Origin: Amblyornis subalaris
Lineage: Eukaryota > Chordata > Aves > Passeriformes > Ptilonorhynchidae
Assembly: GCA_018881555.1 (NCBI GenBank)
Contig: JACAXG010000060.1
Coordinates: forward strand, 3,720,001 to 3,784,000
Direction of reading: 5' to 3'
Length of the DNA: 64,000 bases
A program made the translations under genes and the position numbers. Shown piece by piece: positions 14,501 to 26,500 of the stretch. Positions within the stretch are counted from its first letter, which is position 1. Every line of letters begins with the position of its first letter. The notes under the pieces were generated by a model. That model was not told the origin of the DNA and did not search any database. It saw nothing but the letters and a program-made list of their open reading frames with translations.

Positions 14501-17500
14501 ACTGGAAGAGAAGGGAGTCCTGAGAAGCAATACTACTAGTTGCATAAAGTAAGAGAACACCAAGATATGTGTAAAATTATGGAAAGTTTGAAGAACAGAT
14601 GAAGTGAAGTGAAGTGAAGTGAAGTGAAGTGAAATGAAATGAAATGAAATGAAATGAAATGAAATGAAATGAAATGGGGAGAAAAAAAGAAACCAACATG
14701 GTGGAAATTGCTTTAGAAGTGTGTTCTTCATGCCAAATTCATGATCTCAGAGCAGATGGCTGACTTGCACATGATCAACCTTTATCAACCATGCTGTGCA
14801 CTACTGACAATGTATCACATTTTCTAGGGCCAGATGCTAATCTCTCTTACACAGAGGTAAATCTAGAGAGGTATGCAGTGGAGCTATTCCAGATTTTGCC
14901 TGCAAGTTAAACCAAAGTTCAACTTTAAGCCTGAAAAGTTATTTGAGATAGACAATGCATCACATTAGGTCATGCAAAATGATTTATCCCAAATTTTGAT
15001 AGACCTTCAGGGAAGCAGGTCCAGTGGCTGATCCATTACTGCATTTTTACATAGGATATTTTGAGTTATTTTGCTCTTGACATTGTAAATTAATGAGGGC
15101 ATTTCCAGTTTCTCCAAAAAGCTCTTGTATTTGTTTGGGGTTTGGGTTTGGGTGGTTTTTTGTCTGTTTTTGACCTGGCTACAGCTGGAGCTTCTGGGGT
15201 GAATGAAAAGGAGACAAAGACTTTACATGGAACCCAAGTAACTCCATCAAGTCTCCCAGTACAGAGCATAACTTAAAGCCTGACTGTGTAATGGAGGTAA
15301 AAGTGTGCAAGTAGGCATCAAATGAACAATGAAGTCGATGAAAAAATCATCTATCCAATAGAGCTAATCTGATACTTAAGTAAATACTCAGAATGCAAAT
15401 GAAAATTTATGAGGTTGAGCACACCCAGACAAATGTTGGCCTTCCTCATCCTGCATCTCAGCCATTCAGAGCAGAAACGAAAGCTGTTGGGACTGATATT
15501 TCCACTGAAGAGATTAAAAGGACAAAAGTCATATGCAAAAGATAAGAAATACTTCCAAAACTAGTCAGGCAAGTACAATACCAGTTAAGCTCCCCACACC
15601 ATCCATTGGGCTTATTTTTCTTAATGCCTTTTGACTTTTGTGTATTCCTCTAAGGAGTGTTTGCTTCTTTGCCCCCTCTAAGCCACACTAAGCCACACCT
15701 TGATGGTTTCCCCATCAGGCTTCACATAGAAACTTTTCATGAGCAACAATGTGACATATCCCTGAAGACACTAAAATGATCAGATGAGGAAAGAGATGAA
15801 CATAGATGCTTCCCATGTAGTCCTCTACAGCTGTGCTGCCTTTTTCCATTGACTGAAAACACTCTGATGATATGACACTTATCTTGAATGGGATAAGGCA
15901 GCCAAGGCAGGAAACATGGTCTGTTAAGACCTTTTGTCCCTTTTGATCTTTGGACTTGTGAGAACTGAAGAAAATCTTCATGGCAGCTTGCTGAGGGCCT
16001 TCTGACCTCATTAACTACCCCAAAGATATTTTGGCTATGTATTAGCCGTTCGGATTGGCCTTGCCCAGGTGCTTCTAATAGATGCAAAGGGGCATCCTGC
16101 TGTTGGCTGAGGAATCAGCTTCTCACTCACCCTAGTCCCTTCCCTTGTAAAATCAGAGGGTCAGTCTTCTTTTCCCTTCATTAGTTCAAACCCAGAACAG
16201 CTCTAGGGAAGTCAGAACAGGTGTTTTACTTCTTAGAAGTCAAATCTAATTGATAAAGTGTAATTCCTGCCTCTGCTTTGCAACGCATTTCCAAAGATCT
16301 CAAAATTGCATAGTGTGGCCAGGAAACCAAGCCACTTAGAGATTTTGCTATGCTGCCCCTGTTTTAGTGCACTGAGTATCAAAGTGGGAATTAGCAGTGC
16401 CTAGAGCTAGCAATATATGGGAATAGCTGACAAGAAAGGACAGAGCTCAGCAAAGCAAACCCTGCTGTTTCTTCCCACACAAAAACGAAGTTGTAAAATG
16501 GCCCATAGCAGGTGTAAATTGATTCCACCACAGACATCTATTTCTTATGAGGAAGAAAAATGGAACTAGATGTGTTTGGTGAACCACACTGGGGGCTAGC
16601 TGGGTTCTGTCTGCCACTGCCGCAGATAAACTTGCAGTCTTGAAGAGCTCTTGCTCCCCTGCTACTCCATTTTGTTGTTAGGCATCAGCCACTGGAAGAG
16701 AAGGATAGTTATGGAAGCTTCTATTAGGGAGGAGATCAATTTCAGCTCGTTATTTCTGTGGTCCAAGTAGAGAGGAGGGGACTATTAGGGAGGGCAGTTC
16801 AAGCAGAGAACACATCTGGATGCCAAATTGCCCTCAGAAAGGCCTGATACCTCTGCACTTTTACAGAGGGAAGTTCAGCCTACCAAGGCTATCCTCAGTC
16901 TTGGAGCATATGGGCCTCCTGTCCTGGTGTGTAGTGCACACCATGCAAGCTGCTGTCTCTTAGACAGCTCCAGTGCACTGTTCGTTTTGCTCAGGGCTGC
17001 ACCCTGTGCCCAGTGGTGCCTGGCTCTGGCTGTCCCTTCTCTTGGCTGTTCGCTCAGTCCTGAACCAGACTCCTTGGCCAACACGACTGTTGGTATGTTT
17101 TTGCCCTTGTACTTACTAGATAAAATCTCATGGCATATCTGCTTTTCAGCATGCTGAGCAGGCTAGCTTCAACCAGCCCAGCCTAGCAGCTCAAAACTAC
17201 TCATATTGTGGCATTTGCTTCCTCCTTCCAATGGCCATGTACGTGTCTCCACCTTGAGTATAAAATATGTGGAGTGCAACCTACGGGACACAGTAGCTGG
17301 CAGCAGCATCTGTGCCACCTTCAAGGGTAGGTTGGAGCCATTTCTCAAGTCCAAACACACTTTATCTCTCACATTTGGTGTATGTTTTTGCTAGGACAAA
17401 GTCCAGACACCCATAAGGGAGGGGAGGCTGAGCAGCTTGAGCTGAGGAACCTTAGCAGAGACCAAATGTTACTTTAATTGTAGTGCAGACAGGTAATCAT

Positions 17501-20500
17501 ACCATGGCTCGACTAGGGTATGATTACCCTATGACTAGGGCTCGACTCCATCACCATGTGTCCCTTGTAGTGCTATCATTGTGGCTGGAATTGAACATAC
17601 AGATGATTTGTATGAAGACTTAGCTCCTGCATGTGCCTGACAATCCTTGGGTTGCATATTCAGCAATACAGATTCAGCTGTTAAGGCCAGATGGTGTTGG
17701 TGAAATAACTCTTTCCACTGTAGGTTTTGTGCCAGTGTCACTTCCATTTCATTTTATCTCAATTGTAACTGAATAAAATCAAGAGAGTTACAGTGTAAAA
17801 AGAAAAGTGGAAGAAATGTCAGAATGAGATGCAGACAAAAAGGGTGCTTGTGCTTTACACCACAGTGAGTAAAAGCTCTTTCCTCTCCTGCTGTACACTG
17901 GTATATATCCACAGTCACCAAAACTGCTCTACAGGAGCTGGTGACCTGGCCTTGGGACTCTGGAAATAGGTACTTCTACTGGGCATCCTTCACTGAAATG
18001 AATGACTGCCTGTTCCTTACCACGTCTTTCGCTCAGGATGAAATTTGAAGACTTCAAAGTGCATTTTGACAAAGTTGAGATCTGCAACCTGACTCCAGAT
18101 GCCCTGGAAGACAGCACTGCCCACAAGTGGGAAGTGACCATTCATCAGGGAAGCTGGGTCCGGGGATCCACTGCAGGAGGATGTAGAAATTTTCTAGGTA
18201 AGTACATACCAGTTTGAAAATGAGAATCAGGCACTGACATCTTTACCCACCCTCAGCTACCTCTCCAGAGAGGAGCTCTGTAGCCAGAACTAGGGGTGCA
18301 GGGCAGTTCAGCTGAGTCTTAGCTAACAGGAACCAGCCAAAAGGACCAATGAGGAAACTCAAACCATAGGCTTTAAGAGCACTGTACTTTAAAGATAAGA
18401 TCATTCTGCCTCCTGTTATTGTCTGTTTCAAATGAACAAACCAGCAATGAACAAAGGGATAAATGTTCATATGGTCCCACTTAAGACTTTGTGGTAAAAG
18501 AGTTGCTTTTTTTGCTCTCAAGTTCCTTGGATGTGATTTACCTCTTAATGACATTTGCATGAGCAGGACTAGGTTCAAATAAGCCAGTTAAATTGCATCA
18601 GAAAGTGTAAAATGAGACAAAAATTCAAACTCAACCAACATGTTTATGTGGCTCTGAAGCTGTGTCGTGGATCTGAACTGTGTTACTGCAGACTGGCACC
18701 AGCACTATGGGATCATTGTAGCTCTGTACTTCTAACAAAATCCCATCTGACAACCTTATTTAAACCATGTAACTTAATAAAGTACCAGGCCTAAAATCTT
18801 TTCTACACCTAGTTTCATGAAGGACTTTGGAATTTGGCTTATTTTCTGCAAAGCTTAGTGGAAAGAAGCATGACAACTTTAATGGAAAAACTAAATTTGA
18901 GTGAAACCTCAGCTTAATAGCCTCTTTTGGTTTTTCGTTGGGTTTTTTTTTAGTAGTAGTAGTAGTGGTGATTTATTATTCTGAGCCAAGAAACTCTCTG
19001 GCGTTCTTTACATTGGCAGAAACTTTCTGGACAAACCCACAGATCAAGCTACATTTGACAGAGAAGGACGATGGACAAGAGGACTGCACATTCATAGCAG
19101 CACTGATGCAGAAGGGCCGCCGTAAGCTCAAGAAGCTTGGCGCTGAAATGCTGACCATCGGCTACTCTATTTATGAGGTACTCCATTGCCTCTACGGCAC
19201 AGGACCTGCACTATTGATATTCAGAACTTTCTCTGGGTTTGTATCCCTGCCAGTCATCATGTATTTTTAGGGACCTTGCTCTTGAAATAATCGTCTCAGT
19301 TCCATCAAGCCCCATGGAGGATGGAGTCCTCTCAGAGGAGAATTTAGGAGTCCCTATGGGGCCATGGGTTCCTGGGACAGACTCCTCAGCTCCATGATTC
19401 TGTCACCCCTGCCTGGCTTGTGGAGACAAAATGTTGCTGCTTCTGAGCATTTTGGGGCACATCACACACAGGGATGCCCATCCCCAAGTGAGGCTGTGAT
19501 TGGCAAATCTGTTGTCACTGCTCTGTGACACCCCATCTGGGATGGTGCTATTTAGTGGCAGGGGATGTTTAAGCAGTAGGACAATGTCCCAGAGTCTTCT
19601 GAGACTGCCTTCTGGGTGGGAAAGGGCACTGGTAATGGGTCCTTGCCATAAGGTGGGAGCCTTGCCATAGGTGCTCCTTGCTGTGAGCACCTGGGTGAGG
19701 GAACGAGAGTCAGGATCACAGCTTGGGGTGAGGCTTGTGCCAGGCAGAGTTTGACTCTGTGACTAGGAAAGGGGCAAGGACGGCCTTTAGCACACCCCAG
19801 CCAGTGCAGCACTGCCTTTTCTTCCCCTCCTAGAGCCCCGGCAGAGACGGACACTTGGGCAAAGACTTCTTCAGGTACCACCCCTCCAAGGCCAGGAGCA
19901 AAACCTACATTAATTTAAGGGAAGTATCCAACCGATTCAAGCTGCCACCAGGTGATTATGTTCTTATTCCGACCACNTTTGAGCCACACCAGGAGGCAGA
20001 TTTCTGCCTGAGGATTTTCTCCGAGAAGAAGGCCATCACTGAGTAAGTCAGCAGCGAGCTTTGGGCCCTCCAATGCTCCCCTGTGGATGGGGCTGCTGGA
20101 TGCTGGGGAGAGTCTGGCTGCTGGGCATCCAGCCCTACAGCAGAGATCTGGCATGGCAAGCTCCTGATAATTCAGGGATTTTTTTGCATTTACCCATTTT
20201 TGCTAAACTTGACTTTTTTTTGAGAGGAGTTTAGGAGGTGGAGAAATAGGGCATGCCATGGTGAATCTGCTGGAAGCTTGACAGGCAAGAGTTGCTAGCT
20301 GCCTGGCACTGTCTGGGACTCTGTGAATGCAGGCATTCACACAATTTGCTTCCTGTTTGTTTTCTCCCAAAGTTTGTCCGAAGGACAATTTTATGTTAAA
20401 AAAGGGTGTTGAGATAAAAATGTGTTCACAATGAATAATGAATAAAGAATGAGATGAATTCTTTAGCAGATGACATGTACAGCTGTGTCCTCCCTGAGTC

Positions 20501-23500
20501 CTGCTTAATGTCTGTTTCAAGGGTTTATTCCAAAATTTAAACAGTGCAAAAGTTTGATTGGTTGATGAATTTTATCTAAACTAACCTGTTCAGTAAGAAA
20601 AAGCTGTTTTATCATTCACCTGGGAAAAATGTAATAAGCAAGCTTCCACCCCAAGCAGATGTTGAATATCCTCACATACCAAATAAAGTTTTGTTGTCTC
20701 CAGGGATCTAGATGAAAACGTTGCCATTGATCTCCCTGAGGTGAGTCTATAGAGTTAAAATAGCAAGAGAATAGCTCAGCAGAATCCAGCACACATTGCT
20801 TTTACTGTCTTTGGCTAAAACACATTCATTTCACGGGAATGTTACACAATTGCCAGCTTTGTGTATGTCACTGAAACACTAAGCTCTGCTGAATATGGTA
20901 AAAGAGCTGTAACAATCAAAATCATAATTGTTAAGCTTCTGCATCCACTGAAGGCAGTCAGTGTCAGCCAGCACTAGAGGTGGGTGTCAGCCACCACGTG
21001 TGCAGTGAAAGCACACCCATGAGCACTGGGGAGCCACATGGCTGTTCACATCTTTTAAAATTTTATTTATTGTAAAAAAATAAGGAGCAAGAGAATGTCT
21101 ACAGACCTACATTAATTTTGCATATAAATATCTTTATTTTACTTCTCAATATCCGCAGGGCTTGAGAGGGAATGCTTACACATGCATGTGCCTACTGAAA
21201 CGATTGAATTCTTTTTGCTTTTGAATGGCTTGGTCTGCCTGCTGAGCACTAATTGCAGCTGGGTCTGAGTCAGCTCCTGTTTAAATGTATCCCTGCAAAT
21301 AAGCCATTAATTGTGGTGTGCCTTTCCATGGGAACAAGCTAGGCCAAAATCTCATTTGTCCCTCTTTAGTAAAAGGCTTCTCCAGGGACTGGCTAACAAG
21401 GGCATCTTCATTTCTGGGATCTCAGGGTCATGTTCAATAGCAAAATGAATCTGTGCTGGACAAAATGCTGAAGTGCAGCCACCTCTGGCTGGTGCTCTCA
21501 AGAAGGGCCAGAGGTCTCAGGATGATGCCACTGGAGAGAGCTCAATAGAGCTGTGGTTGTTGGAAGACCAGAATGGTGAGAATGGTGCAGGGGTGGGATG
21601 AGAAGAGAGGTGTTTTCCAGGATGGGTGCTCTTGGTTTTGACATGGCCAAGGCAATGGCACACTACACACTCACCCAGGCAAAGGAAATGAGGGGGTGAG
21701 ATGGTCGGGAGGTCTCAGATATGGTGATGTTCAGGAGCATGTGTACTCTTTAAGATGTATAACGGTCCCTGGTGCACAGAGGGGTTGTGTGCAGGAGAAG
21801 TGTCATGTTTTATAATTCTTATGAGGACTTGTGTGGTTGGTATTGCAGCCTCTACACCCAACCCCAAGCCCACAAGAAACTGAGGAAGAAAAGCAACTCC
21901 GGGCACTGTTTGAGCAGATTTCAGGAAAGGTGAGTGCAAAGCCCTTGTGGGTCAGAGAAGATGCAAAAAGAGAGGAAACACTTCTGCTCGCACCCGGGGC
22001 CGAGTGAAACAAACCCGACGTATTTTGGGAGTGTGTTTAGTTGTAGTGTGTTGTTTGGGCACCAGATGTCACCGTGCCTTATGGCTCGATGNATAAGGGT
22101 GCAGTCCCTGGTGAGCAAGCTGGAGGACTAAAACTAGAACTGAAGCTTTGGTTTAATGTTCAGCTGCAGTTGACTTTTATTCGAATCAACAGTTCCCACT
22201 TGAGATCTCCTTCAGACACTTATGCACAGCAGCACTCCTGTATTTTGCCAGCCTTTTAGGTTTTAGTCTTTTCTGGGTTTTGTATGGTTCTCCTTTACTG
22301 AGTTGCAGTAAAGTACAGATGGGTGATGTTTGTGTTTTCTGAGAGTTTTGGTATATCTGATTACAGAAACATTCAAGTAACAGATGCTTAACTTTTTTTT
22401 TTAATTTTATTCTTTAGGACATGGTGATATCTGCAGAAGAACTTGAATATGTTCTGAATGCTGTATTAAAAAAAAGTAAGTGCTGGTAACTTCTAAGTTA
22501 AGGGCTGTATAGAGCTTTATAAAAGCTGCCACTAAATTCATTTACATACAGAAAAATAAAGGCTGTCTTATGACCCCTACCTGGTGTCCTCCAGCCAGCC
22601 AGGGCAGAGCCAGAAAAGCATTTGGTCCATGATGTGACCACAAGCTTGCCGTGCCTCTGGCATGATCCATATCAGCTTGTGAGGCCAGCTCTCTATTGCA
22701 CTACCACTCTGCTGTGGAGAGACGGGCACTGGGCTGGGATTTTAAGACCTGGATGTAATTCGTAACCCTGCTAATACCCCACCCTTTGTACAGTGGGAAA
22801 CCTGTTGCTCTCTGAACCTCTTCTCCTGATCTACAAAGCAAGGATAGTATTTCCTGTCGTGTCTTCAGTAAATACAACTTCTGCCTGAACTGTGACTTCT
22901 CTGTAGAGAGAGCTGCCTTCATTTTCCACTGCACAGGTCCTCCCACAATGAGGACTAAGAGTCAGCTATCCCTGGTCATGAATCCTATTTTCTACTTTCA
23001 GTTTATAAAAGGCTGCTTTGCCTAATGACTTCTTTCCTATTATTGTTATTTTTCAGCAAAGAACATCAAATTCAAGAATTTAAGTCTCATTTCATGTCGA
23101 AATATCATTTCTCTTATGGATGTATCCTTTCAAATAAGTGCTTGCAAGGCTAAATGAAGAGTGAATATAATTGTCCATAGTATTATATGTCATGGATGTC
23201 AGAGATGGATTTGGTAATGTCATGGCACAACACTACCCTAAGTAAACAAAAATACATGACTGTTTTATCCTGATTTTTATTTTAGAAATTTAGGGTTATG
23301 AGTTTCAAGACAAACTGTTTTCTATTGCAGACTTATAGGCAGATGCATTAATGCTGAGCTCCTTTAGAAGTAAATCTCAAGCTACTTCTGTGACTGAACA
23401 GTGCATTTTTCAAACTGTGGTTTATTTGAAAGAGACCTAGAAAACATAACTCTAGAAAAGTCTGATGTCTGGAGAGCTACATTCACCAGACAGAGTTGTG

Positions 23501-26500
23501 CATGCAGGTTATGGGTCAGAAATTAAGGATCAGCAGTGTTGAAAATTGCTGATCTCAAAGCTCTAGGATTTTTTGACAACCAGTCTAAAAACTGGAAAAT
23601 CTGGTCTTTCTGATAGTTCCTGGGACTCCAGGAAACAGACATGTGGGCGAGAGTTGTCTGTCCAAATTTAGGCATTTGTGGTGTAGGCGTCTACATCTAA
23701 GCAAGCTTTCTAGACTTCCTTTGTAGATAGCAAAAAGGATGGTCTAATTAATTGTTCTGGTTGTACCCATCTGAGGGATGCTAAATGACTGCTCAGACAT
23801 CAGGTGAGATGAATCACAGCCCTGGTACTTCCCCACCAGATTTGTCCTTTGCAGTGCTCTGGTACCTGTTGAGTTCACTTAGTATGGCTTCTCCTCAAGT
23901 AAAGCTGTTTTTGCAGTATGATTTCCCAATAAACAATTTTCTTACACATGACACAAAACAGATACAGTCCTACCAAGGCAAGTATCTAACATTTGGTTTA
24001 TGTCTTGCTTGTTTAGCTGAGGTGTTCTTACCTTTCACTTTTGTTGCTCCCGTCCATGATAGAGGCAATGTCCACTCAAACATTTCTAATAGAAAACCAA
24101 ACCAGACAAAACTTTATCCTGTTAAAGCTATGTTCTTAATATTAAAACTCAATGCAGATTAGTCTCTCTGCACGTGCAATGAGAAACAGTGGACCAGTCC
24201 TAAATTTGCTCCCTTAAAACCAAGCCTCAGTAGGGAGCTGGTCCATGTTCACATCTTATCCTTACATGGTATTGGCACAGAGCCAGGGTCTACACTTGAC
24301 CCTGGCGCATGACAGCAGTTCTAGGTTTACTATTTAGGACATAACTAAATAGTTTCCATGATTTGCAATGCTTCCAAGCAAATCTCAGCATAGTTTTGAA
24401 TAAATGGGGATACATCTCTTCCTCTGCTTTGGAAGCACAAGGAATGCAGACAAAATCATCCCACTCTGGACATGCTATTTGGAGCACAATGGAGGAGCAA
24501 AACCATACAAATGCAAACCCAAGTCAATGCTGGCACAGTCTCCTCTGTGTCACATGCTACCGAATTCCCTGGCAACCATCACCACGTGGTGGTGAGGAGC
24601 AGGGACAGAGTTCTACACGACCTCAGGAAGAAGAACCTGGATGGGTAAAAAGACTCTTTGTAGAAGTGATAATGTTCTTGGGATCTGTGGGTGCCCTCAA
24701 TAGTGTCACCAGTGTACGTGCTTAAATAACAGCAGGAATTAACTACATGTTAATGTACCCCACTTGGCATGTTGTGACATTTGTCACAACTTCGTCACTG
24801 CTAAGCCAGTATCCGTCTGAGCAAGAGCTTTGTGCTGGCAAGATGGGAAAGGGAAAAGGAATGGGATTGTTCCTTATTTAGCATCTCAGAGCAGGTGCCC
24901 CATCCTGGAAGGGAACTGTGCTTGGGGGACATCAGTAACTCAGTGAAATATGTCCCTTACTTCAGGCAGAGGAAAGGCCAGGCAGATCTAATCACTGGCT
25001 CTCAGGACTGCTAATCAGGCATTTATTTCAAACCATAAGGACCAGATTTTGCCAGCCTCACCCCACTACTCTCATTAATTTTTGGTTGAGCCATTGCAAC
25101 AGAGCCTGGTCTCTAGATAAAAATATACTGAATAGTGCATTGGTTGACTAACTCCTTTGGGTACAGTAGCAATTTGTTTTAATCAGGTAATTTAATTCTC
25201 TGAATCATTTATATCCCATTTACATCCAAAACTGTTCTTGCCTTAGAACAATCTATCTTTCTTCCTCATATGGATCCTGAATTGCTCAGCTGTGTTTTTA
25301 TATCACATAATGTTCCTCCAGTATCACAGCCACAGCCATGACTGTAACTGCTGGAGCTGTACCTCATGAGAAATCCCAACACCAGTTTCAGCAGCACCAC
25401 AGGCTTTCCAGTCAACTTAACATTTTCTGCTTAAAGGAAGAACTCTGATAAGTTCAGACTGAATTTGGACCTTCATATAATGAGTCCTTTTCCTTAGTTC
25501 CTTTTACCAGACCAGTGGCAACGGGAAACTGGAATTCAGTGAGTTCAAAGTTTTCTGGGAAAAAATGAAGAAATGGATAGTAGGTGACATTATTCATTGT
25601 AATTGTTTCCCCATTTCATTAGCTACTTCCTGAATAGTTTATTAGGTATGTGCAGACAAAAATGGAGACAGGAGTGTGTACAAGCCATGAATTTTAACAC
25701 AAAACAAATGTTTTAAACGCATGGGGGTTTGTTTTGGATAGTCAAAGACATTCTTTGCTTTCCATGATGCTAAACTGTAATGGTTTTCTGGAAATAACAG
25801 AGATTTTTGTAAGCAAATCAACTATGTTTGGGATAAAGAATGCAATGGATACTAATAAGCAAGCCAATCAAAATGAAACTTAAGGAGTTTCCATTACTGC
25901 TGTTGTGCAGAAGAAGAAAGTGATGATTCATGGCTAGTAGGAAACAATAATTTCCCAAGTCACTGCATTTTCATTACTGATCTCTAAGGAGTCAACTGTA
26001 CTGAAGTCTGGGAAAGTGTTGATTCTAATTTTAAACACATTTTCCTGCCGCTGTATATGGCAGTAAGAATAAGCAGGCTTGTAGAATCAGGCCACAAACT
26101 GAATATTCAAATAAAACACATCACAATTGTTTCCTTATGGCCATTAATAGGTTTTTCTGAATTCATGCTTCACCAAAGCATTCAAAATATGCAGTTCTTT
26201 GCTTCTTGTCTAGCCCATCAGAAATGGCCAACACTTTTTCTGAGCACTAATGCCACATCTCTTTTAACAAAGGACACACTGTTTTTTAACAAGGGGGCTT
26301 GAGAAATCCTTGTATCCTGTAGGAAGATTTGCACGTATATTTGCTGGAAAATTTTAAGCTGAATGTGACGACAGCTCTAAAGAACTTATATTCCAAAGGA
26401 GAGTCGTATTTGTCATCTCATTAAAAGGATGGAATTTAACTTCAGCTTAAAAATTGCTTAATACAGAGGTCATAATTCAAACTGTTTGACCGGTTCTCTT

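Larger units (their letters stand above)
14142..18036 (+). other. CAPN9: CAPN9 intron 8 (3895 bp)
   Basis: Second largest CAPN9 intron. It holds the composite pentanucleotide repeat (14601-14675), a G-run cluster at 15137-15155 and a perfect inverted repeat (17492-17528), each described separately. Open frames near 15715-16087 and 16828-17157 lack splice signals and family similarity. Confidence 0.85.

Noticed and set aside
15137..15155. G-run cluster resembling a quadruplex or telomere-like repeat
   Set aside because: Only three runs of three or more G plus a GG; too short to claim either.
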